A DNA stretch of 64,000 nucleotides from Phaeotremella fagi (lineage: Eukaryota; Basidiomycota; Tremellomycetes; Tremellales; Phaeotremellaceae): positions 682,001-746,000 of the forward strand of contig BCHU01000003.1 of the NCBI GenBank assembly GCA_001599715.1, given 5' to 3'. The notes beneath the pieces were generated by a model. The model saw nothing but the letters and a program-made list of their open reading frames with translations. It was not told the origin of the DNA and did no database searches. This document shows positions 49,465-61,051 of this stretch, piece after piece. Each line of letters starts with the position of its first letter. Position 1 is the stretch's first letter. A program made the position numbers and the translations under genes.

Positions 49465-51568
49465 CTAACCCTGTTCGAAATCCCTTGGACCGTGACCTCT
49501 GAACCCACCACGTCCAGCGAAACCGACTCTGAAAATCGCTTGACCCCTCCCACCACCATACAAGGGTACCGGTGTCGGAGTCGGTATCGTTGTCGTTGGA
49601 GTTGAATGATCCAAATTCGACTCTCCGTCACCATCGCTAGTACTCGTTTGAGTACTCGTCTGAGTCTGAATCTCATCCCTCCCACCCAAAACCAAAGCCC
49701 CACTATGCCATCCAGCAGCTGTAACAGCAAAAACGAATTTCCCACCGAAATCAATTTTCGCAGGTCCCCTCCCCCTCCCAAGTCCCAATTGTCCATGATC
49801 ACCTTGTCCCCAAGCCCATAATTCCCCTTTGGAAGTTAACGCCAGATAATGATAATCGCCTAGAGCTATTTGAATAATGTTCTCGTTGACTAGTTCAGGT
49901 AGCGGTTCTGGTTCGAGGGTTTCACCGAAATTTGGGGAGGTGGATTGGAGTCGGGTGTGGAGGATTTTATTTGTTTTGGATGTGGAGTTGGGTTGGTTTG
50001 TTGGGGTAGAATAAGTCGTTATGGTCTCGAATTGGGCTGTGATGTGGGTTATCGTTGGTGAAGAGAAGAACGGTAACTAGTGGTCGTTTTAGCTGGGATT
50101 TCTTTGAATCTTAGCAGACAAACCTACAAATTCCCAATCACCAATCGAATCCTCTTTCAGATTGACGAACCAAACTTCACCGTTCCCCTTTAAAGCCAAA
50201 ACGAAATCAATCCCACTAGAGATCTTGACGACTTTCTCCAAATCATTCAAAATTTTTGAATCATGTCTAGAACTCCATTGATCCCATTCATCATCCAATT
50301 CTTTACGTTTCGTACTGTATTCGAAGGGTCTATCGTTGTCTTGAACCCATGGAGATCTTTTTGGGATCCCATCGAGGGTGGATACTGTTTCACCGACTTT
50401 GCCCCATCTCAGTGTTCGACTATGATCGTCTTCTTCATTTGTGTTTCCCTTTCTCACTCCTAATGGACCGTTCAATTCTTCTTCAGCGGTTAAGTTGGAT
50501 TTATAGGATTCAGAGAACGGAAACCAATAATGAATTTTACCTGTCGAAGTGAGACAGGCTGAATGAGACCAACCGGTCGATAACTGAATGATATGGTTCG
50601 AAGTTGACATTTCGGAGATACCTTGATGTAAAGGTGAAGTCAAACATTGTGATGTATGATGATAAGCCTAGAGGGAATTAGTAAAATCATTCTCAATAAT
50701 TTTGAGACCCTACCTTCCCCCATGACGTTAATTCCCAAATCAAATTATCAGAATCTAACAATAACAAATGTTTCCTTCCTGAACTTATAATTTCGATCTT
50801 ACAGGGTAGAGGGATAAGTGTAGGTTCTGGACATTGACAATGAACGTCAGACCAAGAAGTTGCGTTGAGACCATATCGACCCCCATCGATCTGACCTAAA
50901 GTATTGGTCAGTAAGATAAAACTGAAGTTCAAACACCCACCCCAAACCCAAATCCCTCCATTCAAATCTCGAGCAGTAAAACTCCAACCTCCAGCTTGAA
51001 GCTCCACAATCCCAACCGGTAATCCGCTCCCAGCACCAGTTCCAGTCCCAGTCCCAGTCCCAGTCCCAGTCCCACCCCCGTTCCCACTCAAACTATCTCG
51101 CAAATGTTGATTCCAAGTCCTCCCTTGGTATTGTCCACCCCCAACAAAACTCCCACTAATCTCACAAGGAACATCGATAAACCTATCGAACCTCCTAACC
51201 CCCAAAGAAAGTCTGGGATCACTAGCCGTCCCCAAACGTGAATTATCTGTTGAACCCCATAAATAGATTTTAGGGTTTTTCAAACCGATATAAACTTTTT
51301 TGAACCATCCTGCGGATGAAATTTGTTCGTTAGTGTTATGTGAGGAGGTGATTGAATTCAATGATAATTGTGAAAAACTGGTAGGATAATCTTTCAACAC
51401 TTTTAATCGCCAGAAATGTTCGTCGTTGGTTAGTTCGTTGAACGATTTACTGGTTTCAGAGATTGTTTTTAGATCTTTCAGTGGTAGTTCGGGTAGGATT
51501 TGGTCTATTATCAATTCTGATGGGAGATCTTTTAGTGATTTGGGCGTTGGGGCGGGTGGAGTTGTCAT
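49465..51568 (-). CDS. F-box protein with RCC1-type repeats
   Basis: This is probably a substrate receptor of an SCF ubiquitin ligase, comparable with yeast Saf1. Exons (minus): 51568-50941, 50895-50714, 50667-50128, 50076-49465, giving 653 residues. The F-box is near residues 12-55 (LKDLPSELIIDQILPELPL, LTNDEHFWRLKVLKDYP). RCC1-like blades follow: KIYLWGSTDNSRLG, AGGWSFTARDLNGGIWVWG, STGWSHSACLTSTGKIHYW, ALGDYHYLALTSKGELWAWG and GQLGLG. A Gly-Thr dipeptide repeat is coded by a hexamer repeat at about 51040-51075. The end is Gly/Arg-rich (GFAGRGGFRGHGPRDF). The cellular target is unknown. Confidence 0.88.
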
Positions 51569-51834
51569 TGTTGTTGGTTGTTGAATGGAGAGGTTGGCTG
51601 TAAACTTCTAATGGCAGACATGGACTAGGTGGCAAAATCAAATTGACGTCAGCGTTAGCGTTACTTGTATGCCAACTCCACTCGTCCATTGGAATTCACT
51701 CGACTCCCAGCGATCAATGTCCATGTAGATGCAAAAGTAGAATACAAATAAGTAACCATATATAAACATCAATGCTAGCAAACAAACACAACCCCATTGA
51801 ATCCAAAATCCATAGTGCAAATGGGACCAATCGC

Positions 51835-53738
51835 CTACTCATTGACATCAAGTCCGTCTGCCTGATACGTCGGCCTAAATTTCAAAGTCAGCTCTCTGAA
51901 GCGATACCAATAAAAATCACTCACCACATAACCATAGCCTGTAAATCCTCAACACCGTCGTAAGAAACTTTAACACCTTCAGCTGAAGAGACGACTTGTT
52001 TTCTCTGACAGACAATTTGATCAGTCAAACACCCATATCCCAAGACACGAAGACAACCTACCAATCCCAAAGTAACTTTGATAGCAGGAGCACTAGGAGT
52101 ATACCACTCCAATTTTCCAACCTTCTTCCGACCTTCTTCTACATCTATCAAACTCAAAATATTCCTAACCGCAACTTCACCTTGCCAATAAGCCGTATGT
52201 CCAGCTTGAATAGCGCCAGTCTCCGCACAATCCCCAATAGCGAATATATGTTTGTATGCACCATCAACAACCTCATCTTCGTCGTGTAACGAATCTGGTT
52301 CAGAAGAATGAGCAGACCTCGGTGGTGTCGGTGGAGATCTGATTGACATTTCTGAGAACTGCGATAAAGAGAGTGGGTTGTCGTGCGATCGGGTGGATTT
52401 GATTTGGAGACTTGGGTGGACACGGATTCTGGATGTTTTCGGGGATATTGAGGAAGGCGATAGACTTGCTAGCAGGGATACATGGGGTTTTTGACCGGTA
52501 CACGGGAGCTGTTGTCGGGTGAGTTGACTTTCATTGAGGATGATAACGGACTCACCACAAGGTCTGCTTCGAATTGACGACCTTTATCTGTTAGCAGGAT
52601 TTTAGGTTTCCCATCTAATCTCTCAGGTTCTTCTGGCCAGGTCATCACCCTTTCACCAAGGACTACTTCGACCCCAAGTTCTTTGAGTGTTTCGACGACT
52701 ATCGGTAAGATGTCAGCTGAGGTCTCTTTAGCGATATCATGACCTACTAGCTAAATGCATCTCTATTGGATAAATTGGCATAAACCTTTGACGAGAATGT
52801 AACAAAGTAACTTGTTTTTCAGGATAAACTTCTTTGAGATCAGTAGCGAATTCTAACTCCATCGTCAGCAACCAGTGTCAGGGAGTAACAGAGAACTCAC
52901 GAATACCCAAAGCTCCACCGCCAACGATCAAAATCCTCTCAGCACATTTCAACTGCTCCGCCCGTTTCTCCATCCAAAGTACACCAGATTTCTTACTCCC
53001 CAAACCCAATTCATGTTCCTCCCCACCAACCCCCCAAGGCATATTCGCATGTTCCGACCAAACATTAACCGGATCAGGCATCCCACTTCCCAACGCGTAA
53101 ACGCAATAATCAAATTCAATCGTTTCTTCAGGTCCATCGAAGATCGTCGTGTGTGGGATCACCTTTGATTTGCTTTCGTCAACAACAGCGTCAACTGAAT
53201 TTCTTCTTGATGATTTTTGGGATTTAGTTGGTCGAGTTAAGGTTAGATGGTTTTTATGAAGGGAGGTGATGGTACCTTGTATAAACAGATGATGATCTTC
53301 TTCAATCTCTTCGTCGATGATCGCATTCTCGTCAACCTCTGGAATCGTCAATTGTTTATTCGATCTAACAGGCGAAATCAAAGGTGACGTAGGTGGGGTA
53401 GGTAAATTTTTCGATTTATTTCTTAATTTCGAAGAAGAAGAATTTCGTCGTGGTTTCGATGTGGTAGTGGTAGAAGTTGGTGGTGGTTGTTTGAGTAAAT
53501 TTTTTAGGGGAACATAGGCTTTGGGAGCATGTTTGGGTATAATCGTGTATCTCGGGAAAACGTAGACGTCTGCTGGGTTAGTGAATGGGGAAAATGGGGG
53601 GTGCTTACGATTCATATGTGAATTTCGATCTATCACTATTACCCTCCAACCTGATGGTAGTGATAACGAGAGTAATCTGGCGGCATGGGCTCCTCCGTAG
53701 GATGCACCTAGAACTACTACTGTTCGTACGGGGGTCAT
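51835..53738 (-). CDS. FSP1/AMID-like FAD-dependent NAD(P)H oxidoreductase
   Basis: This is a two-dinucleotide-fold oxidoreductase of the AIF/AMID/FSP1 group; relatives reduce quinones with NAD(P)H. Exons (minus): 53738-53609, 53572-52901, 52852-52750, 52718-52556, 52508-52062, 52004-51925, 51874-51835, giving 544 residues. The FAD motif is VVVLGASYGGAHAARLL and the NAD motif ILIVGGGALGIQFATDLKEV. The late FAD contact is HIFAIGDCAETGAIQAGHTA. A Ser/Lys-rich insert of about 60 residues follows YVPLKNLLKQ, and another precedes SPPTPPRSA. The intron at 52719-52749 is only 31 nt. The 57-nt intron at 52005-52061 would keep frame if retained. No N-terminal myristoylation glycine is present, unlike human FSP1. 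Confidence 0.88.
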
Positions 53739-54460
53739 GGTGGGTAGGTTAGGTTGGATTGGACAAAGGGATATGGTTGTTTGCAAGAGGGTTGAGACAA
53801 GAAAGTTGGGAAAGAGAAGTAGTGAAGAAGAGTGGAGTATATAGATATATATAGTTGTATTTATAGATGTGTTTATGAGAATGAGCTCAACCTCTTAGCA
53901 TCGAAATGAATCGGACGAAATAAAATGTATGAGTAATGTCGATAATTTCTCTCCTGTTACGCTCCACCTCAGGGACATACGGCAAACACCATCCGAGTTA
54001 CCTAGCCAAAGGTTTATCAGATAAAAAAGTGGGAAAGGGAAAGTGACAGCGTGGTCGTCAAGGATTCATCGGCCGATTCGTGGGTTGGTTTCTGGGGTGA
54101 TAAACGTTTGTTTAAACGATGAGAATGAGATATAAGGACGAGTAGCCAAGAATATATCCTTAAGATTAAGTTAACCTTTCTGACTCAGCTTATCTGATAA
54201 CACAACATAAACCGCAGTCACACAGTAAATCTACACGGCCGATCACCTAAGATTTTCGTACCACCAACCCACAGCCAACTTGGCACTTTACATCCAAGAT
54301 TCAACCGAAAAATGGTATCTAGCATGCATACAGAACAGAACCTAGCCAAGAACATATGTAAACGAAGTATAACCCGAAGCTTGTCAAATCGGGAAAAGAA
54401 TAAAATTCAACATTCCCCTTCAATCGGTGTTCTCAATCCGATAGTCCACCTATGACTCAA
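53739..54460. other. Intergenic spacer
   Basis: Promoter side of the oxidoreductase gene and 3' side of NOP7. The first 200 bases are AT-rich with TATATA near 53838. No gene is seen. Confidence 0.45.
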
Positions 54461-56624
54461 TCACAATTTCCGACCACCTTTACCCATCGTAGCGAATTTC
54501 GATTCCTTTCTTTTCCTCTTATCGATAGCTTGACGTTTAGCCTCGAGTTTTTCTTTCTGCAACAAGGCAAGGCGTTAGCGAGTGATTCAAAATCCTGAAC
54601 CTAGACGTAGATCACTTACCTCCTCCAATTTCTCCCTGTTACTGTATTTCATCTTCTCATACAGTTTAGCTTTCTTGTTCGACATCATGATCTTTCTCAG
54701 ATCGTCATCTTGGATTTTACCAGGCGCAGCAGCTGATGTTTTAACTTTTACAACAGGTTTCTTGGGAGCTTTATGTAATTTCGTCGCTTCCTTCAATTGG
54801 GTTCTGAACGTCGTATGTGAGACTCCGTTGGTTTCTGCTTCCAACTCCGCGGCATGGAGTAAGGTTGGGTTGGTTGGATCTAAAGCTGAAGCGAGTAAGG
54901 CTGGTGGATAAGTCGTTTCTTCGGTCTCATCTTCGTCCTCTTCCTCTTCACTGACTTCTTCGTCGACCTCGTTATCGTCATCCTCAACTTCTTCGTCTTC
55001 ACCTTCAACAGTAGGTTCATCCAACCAAGGTCTTGAAACTTCGCCCTCGCCATCCCAAGGACTCAAATGTGGAGGTAAAAGTTCACCTGGACCATAACCG
55101 TCTGAACCAAGTACTTTTTGTTTGTTGACACAATCAGCTACCCATTGGGGTTGGACCCAGACCCATTTCCTATCACCTGAGATCTCTCTCATACGTTCGT
55201 TCGTCATTGGTCGATCAACAATCACATGGGTGATTGAATCGGCATTCGATAACGTCGATGGTGTAGGTGCTGTGAGGGAGGTGATGACCTTACCGCCCAT
55301 TGCGCGGATTACGAATTCCCAAGTTCTCGATGAAGTTTCTCGGGAGAGATAGAATGTGTAAGGTGAGAAGATTGATTTTGAGGTCGATGGGGTTGATGAT
55401 GATGCCAAAAGAGAGGTGTAAGTCGTAAGTGGAGCAGGGGCGATATCTTCTTCAACAACTTTACTTGGTCGTTCCACGAAATCCTCCTCAGTCTCTTCTG
55501 TCGTTTCGTTCACATCCTCGTCCATCTCCATGTCCTCAGTTCCGCTCGTAGCCATGATACCTTTGATGGCACGTTTAACAGCCTTTCTGGAAACGTTTTC
55601 AGAACTTTCAGCAGCTTCTGTAGATTTCTTTTCAATTAATCTGAAAGCACCAACTGTTTCTCCACGCTCATCAAGTTCAACATCGAGTGGAGGTGGATAA
55701 ACTAGATTCTCGTCTGTGTAAAGTTTGTATAGCGAGAATGATATGAGTGTTCGATAAAGGTCGAGGAAGGTTAACAAAATTCTGAAATCGACATCGTGAG
55801 GAACATGTTGTTGAAATTCGAAACCCTCCAACCATCTAACTTTTACAAGTTCGCCACCGTGACCTGGAACGTCACATTCGTAGTAAACACCTTTGATACC
55901 TAAGAAAACTTTTCGTAAAGAGTGGGTTTTGATAGCCCATACCTATTGTCAGCAGTGTTCAAATCAACAACCCACTTTCCACTCTGAAATCAATCGACTA
56001 CATTCAGCGATAACTTCTGATGGAACAAGTTCCTTCCCTGGAATAGGAGCCGTTGGTAAAGTGGAAAACAGATGAACGAGATTTAAAGGATCTTGTAAAT
56101 CCTGTAAAGCAAGTGTAAAAGTTGGGTACCTGGAGTTAGCAAAATCCTCGACCACCAAGCACACCTCTCTTTAACCAAATGATCCAAAGTCGTTACCGGT
56201 TTCCTCTCTTCTAAACCTTTAGCCAAAGCCCATTCACCCCTTCCCATAGCCCTAGCAAGTTTTTTAGCAAACGTCTTGTGTTCTCTGAACTTGTTCAACA
56301 ACGGTTCATGGAGCAGATATTGGATATCTTTTTGGTAGTAGAAACTTGCTGGAGCTGATGAACCTTTGTTGGCTCTTTTCTTGTGAAGAGGTTCTCTGGG
56401 ATAGATACCTATGACAGGTTTAGTATTGATAACCTAAAAGGGACTCACCCTTGAGAATACATAGTCGACGGAAATCAGCTAGAGTGACTTGAAGTTTTTT
56501 GAGAGCTTGATTTCTGGTGATGTAGTTTTTGGCCCTAGAGTGGTGTGTGAGCAATTCGCTTCAGTCAAACGAACGAGTAGATCACTTACGCTCCTGATTC
56601 TCCTCTTCTCTTGATTTTAGCCAT
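54461..56624 (-). CDS. NOP7: Pescadillo/Nop7, 60S ribosome biogenesis factor
   Basis: This is a nucleolar subunit of the PeBoW (Nop7-Erb1-Ytm1) complex for 27S pre-rRNA processing. Exons (minus): 56624-56590, 56534-56449, 56408-56165, 56129-55976, 55942-54620, 54556-54461, giving 645 residues. The N-terminal domain reads [35 protein letters not shown] and [30 protein letters not shown] follows. The BRCT domain is near residues 330-420 ([39 protein letters not shown]). Then come a long acidic run and a basic tail ending MGKGGRKL. Introns of 33 and 35 nt are among the shortest in the window. It shares a promoter gap with RRN7. Confidence 0.96.
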
Positions 56625-56836
56625 TTTGTATGTATGTTGTAGTGATTAACGTAGCAATGAAAATCTGAAAATTAAAGTGGAGGAATCTGGAAATATTATT
56701 ATTTTATTGTTATTATTTAGATTTAATCCTAAAATAGTTTATACTAGTTGCCTCCACCGAACAGCACCAACAACAACATACATCGGTGATCTTGTGAGCA
56801 ACAGCAACACCACCCCCCACACCACCACCACCACCA
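56625..56836. promoter_or_regulatory. Divergent promoter between NOP7 and RRN7
   Basis: A 212-bp gap between the ATGs of two ribosome-production genes. An AT-rich block (runs of TTATTA near 56700) lies on the NOP7 side and a CACCA-rich leader on the RRN7 side. Joint control is an inference. Confidence 0.6.
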
Positions 56837-58954
56837 ATGCCTAGAGCATGTCCAGTATGTGGCTCAAGGAAATGGAGAAAAGATAACGTAACGGGAAGTG
56901 CCGTTTGTGAAGAAGGTCATGTCTTACAGGTTAGCTCCAGAGACACCAGCGTGAAATCACAGCTAAAATAGACTAGGGTTTCCGATCAGAGAATCTAGTT
57001 GTTGAAGCGTCAAGTTTTTCTCTACAAAAGAGGGCGTTGAAAAGAGCTCCAAGGATTAATAGGCGTAATGAGGAGGGTCGAAGGAATTTAAATCGTAAGT
57101 CATTTAGTTGAGATGATTTGGTATCAATCTAACGACTCTTAGATTACCACGGGAACGACGCCGAGGTATTGAAATTACAGGCTATACAGGTTTTGCTCAG
57201 AGTTCAAGTTAAAGCTTTAACCAAGCTTTGGGCTTTACCTGAAACTTTTGAGGTGATTACCGAACGTTCATCAATCGGATTCTCACTGATCTTGGCAGAT
57301 TATCGTTCGTGATTTATGGGCATACCAATTAGCTCTACATTCACTTCCAGCCGTTCCAGATGCCGCTGGTCAATCAAATAAATCACCTGCCCCAGAGGAT
57401 AAAGAAGATGAGAATGATGATGATGATAAGGGTTCAGAAACCAGTCAATCAAGTCAGAAAGACGACGAGAACTCCAACTCTGATTCAGAGATGGATTCAG
57501 ATATTTTAGAGGAAATTTCGAATGAGAGTTCGGACTCGGATAAAGAGGAAGGGGAATTACGAACGATAGGAGATCCAACGGTGATAGGTAGTAAATGGTG
57601 GAAAAAGAAACGTTTGAAAGTTTCAGATACGCTTATCACTCTGGCGACTGGTTTATGGATGTTGAGATATCCTTTTTTATTTGTCGATCTTGAGAAGTGA
57701 GTCCTAAATTTCGATAATACAACTAACATCTAGTTTGATCAACGATAATTCGATTCCTTATTTGGACTTTGCTCGTTCAACTCATTTACCAGCCGAAATG
57801 GTTGGGCACATGAATCGAGAAACAATCATAGCCCTGGCTCCTAGGGTATGAAATCATCGTTTCTTTTGGTACGATCGAACTAAATATCCCATAGAGGTCG
57901 CCGAAATCGATAACCATCTTTGATGGATGTCGAAAATTCGCCAGAAAACTTGTTAGAATGTATGGTCTTTCCGTTCCTGATGTTAATTTTCCACCGATCG
58001 CTTGGAGGGTGATAAAAGATCTAGGAGGCAGTCGTAAGTGATTTTCGATTTCATTTCTGACAGTAAGCAACTACTTATAGCCAAACACTCAACCTCATGG
58101 CTCTACTTGATCTTAACCTATCACTGGTTGAAAGTCAATTCACTCTTGTAACCCGAAAGTTCTCACAAAAATTGGTAGTGGAACTACCTACAGCTTATCA
58201 GCAAGTCTCAATGCCTGAATTAACTGTTTGTGTCTGTTGGGTTATGGTTATGAAAATGATCTACGGTCTCGATGAAGAGGATAGGTGGGTTATCGATAAT
58301 ATCTCCGCTAACTCATAAGGGCTGTATTGGTGAACACAGATCCCGCTATCGGTCTGCCAGATCGTAAAGTATTTCTGGAAGAACTTGGTCGTCGGCTTGA
58401 CGAAGGGGTATTTCGTGGTTCCAAGAAAGATCTCGATAGACAGTGAGTGAGATCAAGTGGCATTTGCTAACGCTCTTAGAAACTTCGCCACAATGCCATT
58501 AGACGATATCGATCGATTCTTGAATAAAAGTCAAACAGTCCTCCTGGATGACAGAGAACTACCAACAAAAGGTAAATAAAACTTGACAACCTCAACTGAC
58601 ACCCCAGGAATCGAACTTTTCCCCCTCCAACCCAAAACCGACCAACCCCCAAAACCCCCCCAAGAATCATGGAAAGAGATCCAAACCAATCCGAAAACGA
58701 AAACCCCAATCCAAATCTCAGAACTGATACCTAACAAAAAACTCCCGTTGATGCCAGGAGAACGGATCAAGTCGTTCGACGCTGATGATGTTACTGGTAC
58801 GCTGCCTAGGGATTTCGAGGTTGTTGTTCAATGTGCTAGTCAGGTTTGTGGGGTTGATGAAGAGTATTTTGGGGAGATTTTGGAATTGTTCGAGAGGAGG
58901 TTGGGGAGGGTGAATGTTTCTCTGGGGAAGGGGCGAGATTATTCGGAGGAATGA
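56837..58954 (+). CDS. RRN7: RNA polymerase I core factor subunit Rrn7/TAF1B
   Basis: This is a TFIIB-like subunit of the polymerase I core factor, needed at the rDNA promoter. Exons: 56837-56929, 56977-57094, 57143-57252, 57299-57696, 57734-57845, 57895-58037, 58081-58284, 58320-58442, 58480-58571, 58608-58954, giving 579 residues. The N-terminal zinc ribbon CPVCGSRKWRKDN..AVCEEGHVL is diagnostic. The first cyclin-like region includes LKLQAIQVLLRVQVKALTKL and VRDLWAYQLAL. An acidic stretch follows, then TLITLATGLWMLRYPF, FARSTHLPAEMVGH and ELTVCVCWVMVMKMIYGLD. The donor of exon 6 is read as GTGATT (58038), as for exon 3; the nearby GTAAGT breaks frame. Divergent from NOP7. Confidence 0.92.
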
Positions 58955-58974
58955 TGGTTTGGTGATCTGGTACC

Positions 58975-59002
58975 TTGTGCCGGAAATGTCCTCCATGTTG
59001 AT
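58975..59002 (+). repeat. Upstream element, copy 1 (before paralogue 1)
   Basis: A 28-nt segment reading ttgtgccggaaatgtcctcc and on, matching copies at 61776, 62064 and 63079 (consensus tgtggcgaaaatgtcttcc). It starts 214 bases upstream of the first paralogue's ATG. The similarity to copy 2 continues for about 200 bases downstream. Confidence 0.6.
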
Positions 59003-59188
59003 ACACAGGGTAGACCAAGGATATGGATGGTGGAGACAGCAGTTACCACCCTCCCTTCATCAGACTTGTCGACGAAGGCAAACAGTCGAACTCATCCATG
59101 ACAGGGTTCGCTTGCCACTTATTTTCTTTCTCTTCTGGAATTCTTCTATTTTTAAACGATACTTTGATAACAATCAACACAACGCAGA

Positions 59189-59660
59189 ATGTCAGAAAAT
59201 ACTTCTCAAGAATCCAAAGTACAGTCAACGTTTAGCCCGTGAGTTCTTTGTTTTCATGGTAGTTACAGCTGTCCAATTGGTATACAGTAGATGATTAACA
59301 GTCAATCACAGTGGCACCATTCCGCAAACTGTAACCAGCATCCCTCTCGAATCACAACGGTTCCAACTTATAACTTACCATGGTCATTTTTGTTTCTACG
59401 AGACGATCTTCATGTTAGAGAAAGGTGGCAGGCCTCAAGATTCCTTCTACAAAAAGCGCGAAACCAAATCTCTCAACTCAAAGGATCGGGCTCAATGGAT
59501 TCGTGAGTCTCTCAACACAAACGAAGAGGTGATGAGTCGATTCGGTCAACTCAAAACTCTTGTTGAGAGTCGTTTGAATGAAATCAACGATAGTCATATC
59601 ATATGCTGTGGAAACAATTTCAGTTTCTGTAGATATCCAGACCAAGAGACAGGAGAATGA
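59189..59660 (+). CDS. Small tandem-family protein, paralogue 1 (132 residues)
   Basis: This is the first of five two-exon paralogues at 59.2-63.8 kb. Exons: 59189-59238 and 59312-59660, with a phase-2 intron of 73 nt. The product starts MSENTSQESKVQSTFSP. Its N-terminal half has a beta-like segment (LESQRFQLITYHG), and the C-terminal half carries the family core (AQWIRESLN, LKTLVESRLNEINDSH, CCGNNFSF). No signal peptide, membrane span or known domain is seen. The start is fixed by the shared MSE[QN] opening and by identical intron position and phase in the paralogues. The function is unknown. Confidence 0.7.
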
Positions 59661-60162
59661 GGGTGAAGTGAAAAGTTTCGGTTTTGAGAGTTGCGGATGG
59701 GGTGTTGCGGAGTGTTGGAGTTTTGTAGATTGTAAGGTAGTCTTATGCGATGTTATGATCCATGAGGTTTCAACAATGAGTGAAAGTTATCAATGCAGTG
59801 CTCGAGTGCTGTATTTTTCCATCCAACGAAACTGGGGTAAGAATACTTCACTTTACAGCACTTGTACTGTACAAGTACAGTAGGAATCTGAGGTTGTGGC
59901 GAAAACAAAAAAAAGACATTTCAAAGTCAACTTCAAAGGATTCAACATGTCAACCAGTAAGATATCTCCTCCTTTCTTCATTGAACACAATGACATATCC
60001 TGAGAAGGCAACAAGCTGAAAAGCACACATATTCTCGCATTTTCCATGAGTCTTCCTCATCCCTCGTTGTTATACTCTTCCTAGTTAACGAGTTAATCTT
60101 TTCTTTTTCTTTCTTCCGTCAAATCCTATACACGCTCAAACATACAAGAGAACACTCTAACC
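59661..60162. other. Spacer between paralogues 1 and 2; 5' flank of the duplicated unit
   Basis: The first 250 bases are unremarkable except for a palindromic gtactgtacaagtac near 59866-59880. From 59919 the sequence starts a unit that is repeated from 60791, including the leader just before the ATG (aacactctaaccATG in both). No gene is supported in the spacer. Confidence 0.5.
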
Positions 60163-60790
60163 ATGTCAGAACAAACCTCTCAAAAGTCCAAAATTGAGTC
60201 CAAGCTTTTTTACAAGTGAGTGGATCTTACTGTATCACGGATATGTAAATACCGTACATAGTGATAGGAAGGCTGACCAGTTTGTTTTTACAATCAAGTC
60301 CTTTTGCGTCAACAGGTGCCACCACACTCAAGACTGATAGAGACATGTTTCTTTTTCTTACCACAGGAAATCGAACTAATATCAAACAAAGTTTAACGGC
60401 TCAGCTCCGTGGTAGTGGTGTAGATACTCTCATTGACGAACGAGTATTGAATATACAAAAGCTCGGTTCTCCCGATCTCGAGAATTGTGCACGATGGATT
60501 CGAGAGTCACTCAATAAAGCAGAAATGAGTCAGTTCGAGTCACTCAAAACAGCTGTTGAGAGTAATCTGGCGGAGTTCAGTAAGAATCACTTCGATTTCT
60601 GTAAAGACATGAACATTTTGTTGTAAGGGGTTCCAGCGCGGTGGAGATAACAGAGAAAGGGGGAATTAGTGGGAGGTTTTGACGGGTTTACTGAGTTTGG
60701 AAATGGGTAGAAGGTTGAAAGGATGTTTGGCATATTCGTATTTAGTTAGTTTCCAGTAATGTAGAGTAGGCGAACAATGAATATTTCCCT
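59919..60790 (+). repeat. Tandem duplication unit, copy A (contains paralogue 2)
   Basis: Non-coding flanks and gene match copy B (60791-61640) in order: the stretch tcaaagtcaacttcaaagga, a shared leader, the two-exon gene, then a 3' flank beginning taaggggtt and containing agttagtt..cagtaatgta. The flanks look at least as similar as the coding parts, suggesting a fairly recent duplication. Confidence 0.75.
60163..60626 (+). CDS. Small tandem-family protein, paralogue 2 (frame of exon 1 questionable)
   Basis: The product starts MSEQTSQKSKIESKLF and its C-terminal half is a clear family member (CARWIRESLNKAEMSQFESL, VESNLAEFSKNHF). Exon 1 is 60163-60214, but it reaches its GTGAGT donor in phase 1, whereas all four paralogues use phase 2. 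The acceptor aligned with paralogue 3 (atcaag before tccttttg, about 60298) would therefore break frame. Two other acceptors keep frame: tag at 60261 (138 residues) and acag at 60315 (120 residues). Coordinates follow the first. One T missing from the T5 run at 60206-60210 would explain the shift. It may be a recent pseudogene or a re-spliced gene. Confidence 0.6.
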
Positions 60791-61051
60791 TTTCAAAGTC
60801 AACTTCAAAGGATTCAACGTATCAGGCAGTAAAATATCTCCTCCTTTCACTTCACTGTACACAATGACATATCCCGAGAAGGTTAGTGTTACTTTTTTGG
60901 AGGCTGAAAAGCGCATTTATTCTTGCATTTTCTATGAGCCTTCCTCATTTCTCGTAGTTATACCCTTCCAAGTTGACGAATTAATCTTTTTCTTTTTCTT
61001 TCTTCCATCAAATACTATACTCGCTCAAACATACAAGAGAACACTCTAACC
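60627..61051. other. Spacer between paralogues 2 and 3
   Basis: 3' flank of copy A, then from 60791 the 5' flank of copy B. An open frame at 60777-61049 overlaps the duplicated leader and has no counterpart in copy A, so it is not taken as a gene. Confidence 0.5.

Noticed and set aside
60777..61049. 90-codon frame in the flank of copy B
   Set aside because: The corresponding place in copy A is not open, so the frame is not maintained; it is probably leader sequence.
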